Of a stretch of 64,000 nt of DNA, positions 48,770 to 61,600 are shown piece by piece. The notes under the pieces are model-generated. The model saw only the letters and a program-made list of their open reading frames with translations. It was not told the DNA's origin and ran no database searches. Numbering within the stretch: the stretch's first letter is position 1; every line of letters begins with the position of its first letter. Both the position numbers and the translations under genes were made by a program. The stretch is from Terebella lapidaria (taxonomy: Eukaryota > Annelida > Polychaeta > Terebellida > Terebellidae). Where the stretch lies: assembly GCA_949152475.1 (NCBI GenBank), contig OX424566.1:33420423-33484422 (forward strand), in the 5' to 3' direction.

Positions 48770-50250
48770 TGATTGATATGGGAAACAACAGGTGTAGTCC
48801 CTCGTCTCATTACAGGGACTGTCATTGTGGTGTCATGACGACTGGTTTGGTGAATCTGTAGTTTCCGGACTTGATTCATGTGCACGTGAATTTTGATTTT
48901 CTTCTAGAATGTACATGGCATCAAATACTGCATGATACCCTTTTTACAATTCTTACATGCACTCGCTAGGTTGTTAAGTATAATGGCATTATTGGCCAAA
49001 TGTTCGTGACCGACTATAATATAAAAAATAGTCTCAGATAGATCCTCTATTTTAATATCAAGGATGAAAAACACACAACATTCAATCGCATACAACGTTT
49101 TACATGTCCTTGTAGAACTACCAACAGTGCTTCATCAGTTACTGAACATGGATGGAGCACCTGTCATATATATCCTCTTCTGGAAGAGAATGGATGAGCT
49201 TAGATGTGATCATGTGTGATCCATCGATTATTCAAGGGAATTCAATTGATTGCCAGACATGCCAATTACGTGATCTGGTTTAGTGTCTATATGTCTATGG
49301 TGCGTCTACCGGACACCCACTGAGTTTAGGCCATTACGGGTGTGGGGAGTATGTCCATCTCTTGGAATGCCTGATGTTCAAGATTGATGACTCTAACGTT
49401 GATTAAACTCTGAATACAATCCAATAGCAATATTGCGTGTATATACTTGTACATAATTTGCACAAACATACATCATGAGCATGACGCACAATGTACGTAT
49501 ACATATGCCACTAACAAGTCACGAATCGAACAACCAATGGTATAAGAAATAAACGTCCTATCGATATCAGCAGCAGGTCATTGAACGCATCTGAAATAGG
49601 AACATTTTAACAACAACTCGTTTAATTCGTGGAAATATCAAGCTTTGATGATGCCTGAACATGTGGAAAGTCGTAGTTGAAATCCACATGGAACACCATT
49701 ACGATTACTATGTTTTGCATAAATATCAATGTGTAATAACGGTTTTATACTTTGCCATGTTTGGTCATGATTTGAGATCACTATCATGCATATGCATCAG
49801 ATACTTTTGGAATAGCATTTGTTTCTGCAAGATACATGGTGTCATTACCGTCTGCCAAATCCACTATTTAGTATATGGTGTGCGTATTGTCGAATTATTC
49901 TGAAGTAACGAATCGCATTTTGTGGTGAAGAAGTGAATCACATTCGTTTACGCTCACAGCTACACAAATACACAAACGGTAGACTTTCAATACACTGAGT
50001 CACGAACGACCATTGCGGAAACCGAATGAATAGCGTGATATAATTAGCTCAATTGTTGCACTCGATTGACATTTAGTAATGGACCAAGGCGACTGATTGA
50101 CAAGATAGAAATGAGACACACGTATGTGTTGACAGAGCTGAAAAGGTTGAGGGCCGCTGGGATATAAATCAAATGATCTGTCTATGGTGGCCATGTCTTG
50201 TATGCAGGTTGAATATTCTGTTGTGTTTTTTTCCTAAAACCAGACCAAAT
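48770..50250 (-). repeat. Inverted, diverged copy of the SLC16-like 3' flank
   Basis: The reverse complement of 48770-48860 matches 36606-36700 (GTCATGACAC, GACAGTCCCTGTA, GTTTCCCATAT). That of 49990-50246 matches 35525-35775 (CAACACATACGTGTGTCTCA, TCCATTACTAAA, CCACAATGGTCGTTCGTGAC). The order is kept in reverse. Relative to the pseudogene at 48110-48590 the order is not that of the intact locus, so the region was rearranged. The middle part is too diverged for me to align. Confidence 0.65.
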
Positions 50251-50354
50251 TCGTTTAAAGCAATGTTGCTGTTGTCTGTGATTATCCCGAATATCACCTG
50301 TGCTAAATGGGTAACAACGCTCACATATGTAGGAGCGTCATGCATTATTGATCG

Positions 50355-50520
50355 AGTGGTAACTACATTTGACACACTGTCTGCCCCTGATGACGGCAGT
50401 GTGTCTTTGGATAAACTTTTTGGTCTGGCTTTGTTTCTATTGCAGAATGTTGTTTTTTACGTTTGTTGTTGGCATCATCAAAATCTGACTGTATCGGTGA
50501 TTGATACTTACATTCACTGA
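50355..50520 (-). repeat. Repeat A, minus orientation, truncated
   Basis: GACACACTGTCTGCCCCTGA through GTTGTTGGCATCATCAAAAT and GATTGATACTTACATTCA is the reverse complement of the start of the repeat A unit. Confidence 0.75.
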
Positions 50521-51988
50521 GAAAATGAATACTTATGTGCTGAGCAGTATTATTTGGGGACGTAAAATATCCTATGAGTACTTTGAAAGATCAGAGAAAA
50601 CACGAATATGGGCTGGTAAAATTTACCTACAGTATTAGGATTGAGCAATTTGGAATAATTTTGATTTTCCATACCTTAGTTGAAATGAAAGTTACAAAAC
50701 CAGCACCAAGATGTAAAAGCCTAATTATGGAGTCGATCATAATTTGATTTGGAATCAATCAACTATTCATAATTGTTGAACGTATATGGAATTCGTGATA
50801 GCGTTCATTCAGTAAGTAAATATAGCCCAATGCACGAATTTCACCCACATAGCGTACACAAACTGACAAAGCACCATATAACGACGGGGGTATATGTCAT
50901 ATGTCATTATCATTTGGATATTATTGGTATTGGAAGTTGTTTAGTTAGGATATGGATGTCTGTTATAAAAAAATAACATCTTGACATGTGTGTTTATGTC
51001 GTTGATAATTCCACAATAACGAGAATAATAAATCTGACATTTATGTTTTGGTATTCACAATAACCTATTGACGAGTGTTTAAAAGTTTTAAAACAATCGA
51101 TAGTTAGCCCCCGTTTCTATTCTCTATATAAATAATAGTTCTATAACAAACTGCACACAAAATGCAGCAAATGTAACATCATATCCCGAGAGATGGCAAT
51201 AAAGCACCATGTTTGCAAGCACTTACACAATTGAACGATAAAACATAACGGTCGATCACTGCAGTAACATAATCGCCTATAAACACTTCATTCCCAACAT
51301 TAAATGTACCATGGGGTGTTATTTAATATCAATAATTTACATTAATAGCACCCATTGGGATAAATGGCGGTAGAATAGCTTTGTTACAAATGACTGTGCC
51401 AATCGTATTTGACATTGAATTATATTCACAACGTGGTGTCCGTTCATTTTGTATAGCAGAAATCAAAACTGAAGAGCAAATATATCATTTTGGATGTGTG
51501 TGATTCCACCCAATATGTTCGCCACAAAAAACGTGAGTATCATCCAATTACCACAAAGACGATAAAAAAAATATTCATTGCCGTCGATAGAAGACCTAAA
51601 AAGGAACTTTTTTTTCCAAAATTACAACGACGACGAACTATCACCCGCAAAGCAGAGGGTGTATGATATTGCTGTTTCTGGTGTATATTTGTGACTATAC
51701 ACGTATTTCCCATGGGTTTGTTCTACCATTAACTCATCTTGGTGAAATTCGTGACCTTGGTGAAATTCCTGACAGACAGGAAGAATTACAGTCAACTCTT
51801 TTCCAAGTCAGCTTGTAAGCTTGTAAGTAGTAGACAGATTGATCGTGTCGACACAGACTTCAAGGTAAAACAGTATATTCCTACCTAGATCTAACAGTTC
51901 AAAATTTGTTTGATGTCGATGAATAGAAGAAACTTATCAGAAATACTTTTGGAATAAAAACAAAGCCGTACAAAACATACACATCCAG
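50521..51988. other. Intergenic, nothing recognised
   Basis: AT-rich, with no exon-like frames or clear repeats. Confidence 0.4.
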
Positions 51989-52839
51989 TACGGAAGAGGA
52001 TTAGGGCCAAGCAACTAAATTTTTTTTTTCGATTTGTCGACTTATTTATCTCGATAAATCGACTTAATATGTTGATGAATCGACCTAATATCTCGATAAA
52101 TCGACTTATTATCTCGATGAATCGAGTTAATTATCTCGATACATATCTCGATAAATTGACTTAATATCTCGATAAACTGAGATACTATCTCGATAAATCG
52201 ACTTATCATCTCGATAAATCGAGTGAGTTTTCTCGATAAATCGACTTATGTCTTAAGCATTTGAAGTTCAAGTAAACTGGAAATATGCTCAGATTCACAT
52301 TATTTATATTGAACACTATATTGAGAAGGCTTATATGATCAACAATTATGACGTTAAATATCAAATAATACAGAACAAACTACCGAAATAAAAACTATAC
52401 TGAAGTTATTATATCATATCTCTTCAAACATTGCAACATGTTTCATGAATGAAATTGGTATAATTGTTTTGTTTTTTTAATTATTTAGCTATTAAACATG
52501 GTAACGTTATCTGGAACGGCTTCTTCAATTGGATAGCTTGGTATTATATCAGTGATTAGTGTGATGACTGTTAAACTCCATATAATTTTCAATATGAGTA
52601 ATCAGTATATATTCTTTATCCTATTATTTTTAAGGTAACCAATGAAATGGTATATGGCTTGCCTATATTACGGTCGATGTATATCCATTTTACTTGTACT
52701 TTAAATGTCTGAGCCATAAGTCGATTTATCGAGATACATAAGTCGATTTATCGAGTCACGTAAGTCGATATATCGAGTTACGTAAGTCGACAAATAGAGG
52801 AAAAAACTTTTAGGTTGGTGGCCCTAATCCTCTTCCGTA
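51989..52839. mobile_element. TIR element packed with TCGATAAATCGA repeats
   Basis: Ends are inverted: TACGGAAGAGGATTAGGGCC at 51989 and GGCCCTAATCCTCTTCCGTA ending at 52839. CATCCAG lies just outside on both sides (51982-51988, 52840-52846), a 7-8 bp target duplication compatible with hAT-type transposition. Next to each end lies an array of CTCGATAAATCGACTTAT-type units: about ten at 52028-52250 and four in reverse at 52718-52795. The two arrays extend the inverted repeat. The centre is AT-rich and non-coding. Confidence 0.85.
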
Positions 52840-52846
52840 CATCCAG

Positions 52847-54539
52847 AGTCGGACTGACGAGTCGTCAGGGGTAGTTTTTTTCCGTATAATTAGCACCAAA
52901 ATAGTCACTTGATCGTCACATGACGCAATCCGTCATATCTATATTCTGGCCAGGTCCGTTATGATTTCAGAAGATTTTATTAATCCTGAGATGTCAATAT
53001 AAAAACGCGAGACATCCATCGATTGGCTCAGCATATAGCATAATATTGGGTAACATTAGCATGTAAGCCAACAATCAATAGCGACTGTTCACGGTAGAAT
53101 ATCGAACGTTTTACATCAATACCACATTTGGAAGTACAAGTGGATTATTAAACATTATTATGCTAGAATATCAACAATATCACACATGTATGGAGTGCGA
53201 GGAACAACAATACCACTATCGAATGTTACATGTATTCCAGATTCAAACGATTCCAAACCAAATCTCATGAAACGAGGAGATAAACGAATAGCCAGTTCGT
53301 TCGATTTTTACCAATAGATATATCATGTATATTCATGATGCCATTTCACGCGGCACATGGTCTGTGATGTTCATTTGGACTTGACTTTGATAATCTAGTA
53401 TTACTCGGTCTTGAACATTTTCAACGTTTTTTTTTTTAATCGTCCGGTTTCGGTCTTGAGTGTAACAAAAATGAATTCGTCTGTTTGACTGTATCCATTT
53501 ATACTTGGAAAATATATACTTTCTGATGTTGTAAGTACTTGGTGAATTACAGCTGCTGTCGTGTGCCTGTTTTGAATTAAGGACCACCAGAATTATATAA
53601 GTACTCCTGCAGTGTAAATAAAACTAGCGATATCTTACCACAATCTTCTCTGGGACAAATGGTTGCATTTATCCCAGAGTCAAACGAATACAGCTATCGA
53701 CATTGTGGCAGATCATCACGCAAATCGTGACACCGAAAAACATTTTCTAGGAAATTTGTACTATAATTGATAAACTATCAAGCTTCAGATATAGGATCAA
53801 TACTTTCAATACAATCATCTGTATTACAATCATTCTAATGTACACATGGCTTTGCAATAGATTTTCGATTTTTAACATGGAGTTGCAACAATGATTTTGA
53901 TATGATCTTTAATCATATTTCAATTAACACCACCCTGAACTAATTTTCAAACACTTTATTTGAGAAATATTTGCTGTTCTTCCCAAGCATATATGTTATA
54001 CTGACTTATAGTCCATACGCCACATTCCTCGCATGTTAATATTACATCACAATCACATGAAACGCTTGTTTGAGTGCCTATATGTGTTATCGAGTAGTTG
54101 AAATCAGACCAGACAGTTGGGCCAAACGCAGTCAACCCGTTATCAATTTATGGCCATATCAACACATATAAACACATAGACACATATAAATCCTATTTGA
54201 CACTGGATCTTTTCAAGCCTATTGAATATGTGTGAATGTTGTGTGGTTGATTTGATTATCCCCTAGTTTCGCCTGCAAGTGACGACCATCTGCGACGTTA
54301 ATGTAACGTGCCTCATATATAACATACATACATGGGTACATAGAATAATTTGACGCGATTGACATAACTGGTTGATCATATTAAGGTTTCACATCCCAAA
54401 ATTATTGAATATAACAATCACAGAACTGAAGCTGACACCACCTCAATATTATCGTCAAAATGGGAGACTACAATCTTCACTCAAGTTTGAAAAGTGAAAA
54501 GACAGCTACAATCAACTCTCCATTATCATGATTATATAG
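52847..54539. other. Intergenic, nothing recognised
   Basis: AT-rich. The minus-strand frame at 53587-53333 lacks support. Short ACACATATAAA direct repeats lie near 54160-54190. Confidence 0.4.
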
Positions 54540-55916
54540 TGTAACGGTTTTGGGGTGTACCCAAAAGTTTCCCCTAGGTAATTCTATTAGTGTTTTGTGA
54601 TATTATGGTTGAATAACCGTTTATTAAAATGTATATGTGTTTAAAGGTTCATTCGGTTCCGTATTGATAATATTTAAAAGGTTTTCCGTCTCGGAACTTG
54701 GTATATTTGTGATGTTGGTAAAGCCGGAGACGGAACCGGAGACGGAACCGGAGACGGAGTCGGAACAATGGAGTACAAAAACGTAATGACGTTATTTCCG
54801 GAAGGTCATGTGATCAGCCTCGTTTTCGGTTTAAAAGGTGACGTGTCAGCCACTGATTGGTTCTAGAGTGTTTTTAGAAATCCGGAAAATATCAGTGTTT
54901 TGGCGGACTATGACGTCACAATAGGTTGGTCACGTGACGTGGGTCTCAGGTCTATAAAAGCCCCCGCTTCACAGCGGACGGCGGAGTTGGTGTCCTGACG
55001 TCGACCTGTGCAGACCCCTTCTCCCATAGCAGAGTACTCCCTTGTTCCAGATAGAGTCATCCAGATGATCGCAGTTTATGTCTTCCGACTGGGCACTTGG
55101 AAAATAAACATGAAAACTTCAACCGAGTTGTTTTTCCGTGTTCGTTAGGGAATTGGAATTTATAATAAAGTTAGTTCACCGGAAAAGAAAGTAATACGGA
55201 GTAAAGGGAGATAAGACCATCGTCGGTTAAGACCAAGTTGTAACGACGTCTTAGGGTGATCCAAGAACCCAGATCACCAAGGAAGGAGACGGAGACGGAG
55301 GTAGAAGTCAACGGAGCAACTACGGAGGCGGTACCGGACGGAGCAGTTGCAGAGACGGGAACGACGAAGCAGTTGCAGAGGCGGTACCGGACGACGGAGT
55401 TGCAGAGGCAGTACCTGTCGGAGCGGTTGCTGTAACCGGAAGTGAGAACACTTCCGAGATGCCCCATTTCAGGTGCAGTCGCAGGTTGCGGTGAGGCGGA
55501 GCCAACCGGAGCAGTTTGCAGTGCGGCGGAACCTGGCAGAGCGGTTGCAGTATTCGGAAACGGCAACGTTCCCGGATTCTCTATTCTAGGTGCAGTCGCA
55601 GTTTGCAGTAAGGCGGAAAACGACGGAGCTGTTGCAGTAAAGCGGTAACCCGACGGAGCAGTTGCAGTACCCGGAGACGGAAACGCCTCCGGATTCTTAC
55701 TTTACAGGTGCAGTTGCAGATTGGCAGTCGGACAACGGTTAAGAGGTCCATTCCAGACCACGCTACCAACCTTCAGAGACTTCTAGCCGGAGTTCAACCG
55801 TACAGCAGTAGCAGTTTCCCGGAGATTTACCGTTTCAGCTCCGGTTAAACAACTCACCCACCTCCCTAGAAAACCGGTTCATCAAGACGTCACAGAAGGG
55901 TGAAGAACCCGTTATA
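54540..55916 (+). mobile_element. Solo LTR of the Ty3/Gypsy-type element
   Basis: About 1.38 kb, opening TGTAACGG and closely similar along its length to the LTR at 55921-57308. It contains TGACGTCA, CACGTGACG, TATAAAAG (54953-54960) and AATAAA (55103-55108). ATAG flanks both sides (54536-54539 and 55917-55920), consistent with a 4-bp target duplication, so it stands alone, not as one end of the neighbouring element. It is a fossil left by LTR-LTR recombination. Minus-strand frames inside it reflect its GC-rich GCAGTTGCAG-type repetition. Confidence 0.85.
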
Positions 55917-55920
55917 ATAG

Positions 55921-57308
55921 TGTAACGGTTTTGGGGCGTACCCAAAGGTTTCCCCTAGGTATTTATGTTAGTATTTTGTGATATTATGGTTAAATAACCG
56001 TTTATTAGGGTGTATATGTGTTTAAAGGTTCATACGGTTCCGTATTGTTAATGTTTTAAAGGTTTTCCGTCTCGGAACTTAGTAATTTATGATGTTGGTA
56101 ACGCCGGAGACGGACCCGGAGCCGGAGACGGAACCGGACACGGAGCCGGAACAATGGAGTACAAAAACGTAATGACGTTATTTCCGGAAGGTCATGTGAT
56201 CAGCCTCATTTTCGGTTTAAAAGGTGACGTGTCAGCCACTGATTGGTTCTAGAGTGTTTTTAGAAATCCGGAAAATATCAGTGTTTTGGCGGACTATGAC
56301 GTCACAATAGGTTGGTCACGTGACGTGGGTCTCAGGTCTATAAAAGCCCCCGCTTCACAGCGGACGGCGGAGTTGGTGTCCTGACGTCGACCTGTGCAGA
56401 CCCCTTCTCCCATAGCAGAGTACTCCCTTGTTCCGGATAGAGTCATCCAGATGATAGCAGTTAAGTCTTCCGACTGTGAACTTGGAAAATAAACATGAAA
56501 ACTTCAACCGAGTTGTTTTTCCGTGTTCGTTAGGGAACTGGAAGTTATAATAAAGTTAGTTTCCCGGAAAAGACAGTTATACGGAGTAAAGGGAGATAAG
56601 ACTACAGTCGGTTAAGACCAAGTTGTAACGACGTCTTAGGGTGATCTAAGAACCCAGATCACCGAGGAAGGAGTCGGAGACGGAGACGGAGGTGGTATTC
56701 AACGGAGCAACTACGGAGGCGGTATCGGACGGAGCAGTTGCAGAGACGGGAACGACGAGGCAGTTGCAGAGGCGGTACCGGACGACGGAGTTGCAGAGGC
56801 AGTACCTGACGGAGCGGTTGCGGTAACCGGAAGTGGGAACACTTCCGAGATACTCCATTTCAGGTGCAGTCGCAGGTTGCGGTGAGGCGGAGCCAACCGG
56901 AGCAGATTGCAGTGCGGCGGAACCTGGCAGAGCGGTGGCAGTATTCGGAAACGGCAACGTTCCCGGATTCTTTATTCCAGGCGCAGTCGCAGTTTGCAGT
57001 AAGACGGAAAACGACGGAGCTGTTGCAGTAAAGCGGTTTCCCGACGGAGCAGTTGCAGTACCCGGAGACGGAAACGCCTCCGGATCCTTACTTTACAGGT
57101 GCAGTTGCAGATTAGCAGTCGGACGACGGTTAAGAGGTCCATTCCAGACCACGCTACCAACCTTAGAGACTTCTAGCCGGAGTTCAACCGTACAACAGTA
57201 GCAGTTTTCCGGAGTTCTACCGTTTCAGCTCCGGTTAAACAACAACTCACCCACCTCCCTAGAAAACCGGTTCATCAAGACGTCACAGAAGGGTTCAAAC
57301 CCGTTACA
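55921..57308 (+). repeat. 5' LTR
   Basis: 1388 bp, TGTAACGG...CCGTTACA, a perfect 8-bp terminal inverted repeat with TG/CA ends. TGACGTCA and CACGTGACG precede TATAAAAG (56339-56346); AATAAA is at 56488-56493. The second half is rich in GGAGCAGTTGCAG-like words. Confidence 0.9.
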
Positions 57309-57314
57309 ACTTTT

Positions 57315-57332
57315 TGGTGGCAGCGGTGGGAT
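57315..57332 (+). other. Primer-binding site, tRNA-Leu type
   Basis: TGGTGGCAGCGGTGGGAT begins six bases after the LTR. It is the reverse complement of ATCCCACCGCTGCCA plus CCA, the 3' end that I recall for animal tRNA-Leu (AAG class). Minus-strand DNA synthesis would start here. Confidence 0.8.
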
Positions 57333-57342
57333 CATCTGCAGT

Positions 57343-58608
57343 ATGACTACTAGACGGGGCAAATTGGCGGAACAGCAGCTGAAGGCAGCCGTGTCGGACA
57401 CGGAGCAGCCTGTAGGAGCAGTAGGAGCTGAGCCGTTGCAGATGCCGGTTGCGGAAAAGGAAGCGGTTCGTCCTGCCGAGCGGAAGCTGTTGCAGCCGGA
57501 AATGCAGAAAGCAGTTGCAGACGAGCCCCTCCGGGTTCCTCAAGGAGAACAGCCTGCAGAGCAGTTAGCAGAGGCGGAAGTTAACTTTCCGGACCAGGCT
57601 GGCGATCGGGAACCGGATGCGGACCCGGAAGGCGGAGAGAACTTAGTCGACAACCTGACCAGATTATTGGCGACCCAAATGGAGGTGTTTCAGCAGCACC
57701 TGGCAGTAACCGAAAAGCAGCAGCAGGCAGAAGCAGTACAACAGCCAGCACCAAGGGCAGGAGTAGCCAGATTAATGACATACGACGGAACTGATCCGTG
57801 GCCGGAATATGAGGCTCACCTCCTTGAATACGCTCGGTACTACCGTTGGACAGCAGAGGAAAAGGCGCTGAACTTATGTGTCAGTTTGAGGGGTAACGCC
57901 CGCAGCATACTACTGGATCTGTCCGCGGAGCAGAGACGCAGCTTTGATACGGTTGTGGCGGCATTAAAACAGCAGTTTTGTCCGGGGGAGAAAACATTTG
58001 TTTTCCAGGCAGAATTGCAGACACGGAAATTGCAGCCGGAGGAGGAGCTGTCCGAGCTGGCCAGAGACATACGGAGCAAGACGCGGCTAGCTTACCCAAA
58101 AGCAGATCCGGCAACAACAGAAGTGCTCATGAAGATGCATTTCTGCAACAGCCTGACTAACCGAGATATGCGGTTGTCGGTATTGAAAAGCCACCCGGAA
58201 ACGCTGTCGCAGGCCCTGGCTTTCGCTACCGAGTATGAGAGTATCATGAAAACGGACAACAGCAGACCAGCGGAGCGACACCGGACGAGGCAGCTGAACA
58301 CGGAGCCGGAGTGGAGCCAGCAGGTGAACGAATTGCGGAAGCAAGCCGAGCAGACTCAGCAGCAGATGGCGGATCTGATGACTCAGGTCAAGGAAGCGGT
58401 TAGCCGGCAGCAGCAGCAGCGCAGTTCCCGAGCGGATTTAGAATGTTTCAACTGTGGCCGGAAAGGGCATTTTGCCCGAGACTGTAGGCAGCCGAAGCAG
58501 CAGCAGCAGCGGCGTCAACCACAACAGCAGCAGTCGCCGCGACAACAGCAGCAGCAGCAGCAACAATTGCAGCAGCCACGACAGCAGCAACAGCAGCCGG
58601 AAAACTAG
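57343..58608 (+). CDS. gag: Gag of the LTR element
   Basis: 421 residues from the ATG at 57343, just after the primer site. A low-complexity Glu/Ala/Gln-rich N-terminal part is followed by a retrotransposon Gag core (about residues 140-310). A CCHC zinc knuckle, CFNCGRKGHFARDC, lies near 368-381, and a Gln-rich tail closes the protein. It forms the particle shell that packages element RNA in the cytoplasm. Open throughout. Pol follows in another frame about 60 bases after the gag stop. Confidence 0.9.
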   Translation: MTTRRGKLAEQQLKAAVSDTEQPVGAVGAEPLQMPVAEKEAVRPAERKLLQPEMQKAVADEPLRVPQGEQPAEQLAEAEVNFPDQAGDREPDADPEGGENLVDNLTRLLATQMEVFQQHLAVTEKQQQAEAVQQPAPRAGVARLMTYDGTDPWPEYEAHLLEYARYYRWTAEEKALNLCVSLRGNARSILLDLSAEQRRSFDTVVAALKQQFCPGEKTFVFQAELQTRKLQPEEELSELARDIRSKTRLAYPKADPATTEVLMKMHFCNSLTNRDMRLSVLKSHPETLSQALAFATEYESIMKTDNSRPAERHRTRQLNTEPEWSQQVNELRKQAEQTQQQMADLMTQVKEAVSRQQQQRSSRADLECFNCGRKGHFARDCRQPKQQQQRRQPQQQQSPRQQQQQQQQLQQPRQQQQQPEN

Positions 58609-58670
58609 AGCGGGTCGCGGAAAAGGGGAAATCCGGGACCCGGAAGAGAGGACACCCCCATAACCGGCAG

Positions 58671-61600
58671 GTGGTTCACGGACCCGGTCCCAGGGGCGAG
58701 GTGGGCATGTGTGTGACAGCCAGAGTATGCGGAGAGCCAGTAACGCTGATAATCGACACCGGCAGCACTGTCACAATGCTCAACCTACAAACCTGGGAAC
58801 GGATCCGGAAACCCGGAATGAAGCTGAAGCGGTCGCCGATTCGTCTTTCAATGGTTGACGGAAGTAACATACGGACACATGGCCGGAAAGAACTTCCACT
58901 CAACATCGCAGGAGTAGCTGAGACCGTGACGTTCGAGATTGCAGACTGTGAAGACGAAGGAATACTGGGGATGGATTTCATCCGTTCCCGAGTATCCGGC
59001 ATAAACTTCGACCGGATGACCATGCAGATGGGCAGCCAGGAGGTGTTCCTCACCATGTTCGAGCAGACCAGGGAGCCGTTTCCGATCAACGCTGTAGCAG
59101 ATTACCAAATTCCGCCGGAAACGGAACAGCTGATTATAGGACAAGCAGAGAGTGTCCGTGAAGCAGAAGGAGTACTAGAAATGCCGCAGGAGCCTACGGA
59201 GAAAAGACCTTGGCTGATCGGGAGAACTTTATCCCGGATAAAGCAAGGAACAGTCCCGGTTCGAGTGATCAACGTGATGGCAGAGCCGGTAATCATCAAG
59301 AAAGGAGCGCAGTTGGCGACGATGACCACCTTAGCTGCCGGTTGCAGTGTTGTGCCGTTGGCGGAGCGGAGCCGGAAGGTGCAGATTTCCACGGAGTCGG
59401 AGGCCGGGCGGAATTGGAGCGGGTACGAGAAGCTGCGGCAGTTAGCAGAGCAGACCCAGGATGCAGTGCCGAGTCATTTCCGCGAGAGAGTAACCGACCT
59501 CCTATTTCGGAATAAGCCGACCTTCAGTAATGATGCCGGAGAACTGGGGCAGACCAACGAGGTACAACATCAGATAAACACGGGCAGTCACCGGCCGATT
59601 AAGCAGCCAACCAGACGAATTCCGCCAGACAAGAGAGAGCTGGTGAGCAGTCTGATTCAGGAGATGAAAGACAAGAACGTCATTGAAGAAAGTAGCAGTC
59701 CGTGGGCTTCACCGATTGTCCTCGTGAAGAAAAAGGATGGGACCACCCGGTTCTGCGTCGATTACCGGCGGTTAAATGCAGTCACGGAGAAAGATGCTTA
59801 TCCGTTGCCGAGAATAGACGACACCATAGCAGCCTGTGCAGACGCTAAATGGTTCTCCACTCTCGACCTGACCAGTGGCTACTGGCAGGTCGGGATGGAT
59901 GAAGACGCCCGGAAAAAGTCGGCCTTCTGTGTTCCTGGCGGCCTTTACCAGTTCAAAGTGATGAGTTTCGGCTTGTGCAATGCTCCGGGTACGTTCGAGC
60001 GGTTGATGGAGAAGGTGCTAGGCGGTTTGTCCTGGAAGACCTGCCTCATATATCTGGACGACATCATAGTCTACAGCAAGACCCTGGAGGATCACATCCG
60101 TGATCTTCAGGAGGTGTTCAGCAAGCTGAGAGAGGCAGACCTAAAAGTCAAACCGTCAAAATGCAAGTTCTTCCAGCCGGAGGTGTCTTTCCTAGGTCAC
60201 ATAGTCGGCAGAGACGGTATCCGCACCGACCCGGCAAAAACGGAGGCAGTACGGAAGTGGCGGACACCCACCAACCTGACGGAGCTGCGCAGTTTTCTGG
60301 GACTTTGCTCCTATTACCGGAAGTTCGTGCCGAAGTTCTCCGAGATTGCAGCGCCGCTGAATCACTTGACGGAAAAAGGGGTGCCGTTCCGGTGGCAGAC
60401 GGAGCAAGAACAGGCATTTGCAGAGCTGAAGAACCGCCTAGTATCGGCACCGATACTCGGGTACCCAAGGGAGCAAGGCCGATATATCCTGGACACGGAC
60501 GCCAGTGACACCGGGCTGGGAGCAGTACTGTCACAGAAGCAGGGCAACCAGGAGCGGGTGATAACCTACTTGAGCCGCAGCCTAACCAAAGAAGAACGGA
60601 GATACTGTGTCACCCGGAAGGAGCTCCTGGCGGTTGTGTTTGCGGTACAGAAGAATAAGCAGTACTTGCTGGGACGACACTTCCTTCTTCGCACGGATCA
60701 TGGCAGTCTGACCTGGCTTATGAATTTCAAGGAGCCCCAGGGGCAGGTAGCCCGGTGGATTGAGCTCCTGAGTGAGTTTCATTTCGACATCGAACATCGT
60801 CCGGGGCGAATCCATAATAATGCGGACGCCTTGTCCAGATCCCCATGCAGCCAATGCGGAAAAATCGACTGGAAACAAGCCAAGATAGATGCCTGGAACT
60901 ACGGAGAAAGAATCCGGCAGACACGAAGTGAAGAAACTCCTCAGCCCAAGCCAAAGAAGGGGGGACGCCGGAAGCGGTCAAGGAGATCGGGCGGAGAAGC
61001 AGAACTGACGGAGGAAGCAGTCCCAAGGAAGGCGGTTGCAGTAGCGGAGAAAACAGCGTCCCGGAAGCCGGTTGCGGTTGCGGTGACGGAGAAAGCAGCG
61101 TCCCGGAAGCCGGTTGCGGTTGCGGTGACGGAGAAAGCAGCGTCCCGGAAGCCGGTTGCGGTTGCGGTGACGGAGAAAGCAGTGTCCCGGAAGCCGGTTG
61201 CGGTTGCGGTGACGGAGAAGGCAGTTCCAGGAAAAGCGGATGCGGTTGCAGAACAGATTAGGCTGGCGGAAAATGCGGACCAGGATACTGTGCTGGGGCA
61301 GAAATATCGACCAGATGATTTGCGGAGAATGCAGCAAGCAGAACCTTGGTACTCACTGGTGACGTCGCTGATCGACGGGAGCGGTACAGCTGGCAGTGCA
61401 GACTTTTCCAGCATGAGCAGTGAGGAGAAAGTGCTGTACGGGATGCGGAAGACCTTGCTGAAAGTCGACGGAGTAGTCTACCGGAAATGGAGAACGGCAG
61501 AAGGAACCAGCCGAATGCAGTTAATAACCCCGAAGGAGCTGAGACAGGAGATTTTCCGTCTGGCCCACCAGAGCCGGACGGGAGGACACCTCGGAAGCAG

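Noticed and set aside
52028-52250. CRISPR-like regular repeats
   Set aside because: The units are adjacent with no unique spacers, lie inside a eukaryotic transposon and have no cas genes nearby.
55171-57160. Long minus-strand frames in the LTRs
   Set aside because: GC-rich, repetitive GCAGTTGCAG composition suppresses stops. The frames recur in both LTRs without domain content, and an antisense gene is not supported.
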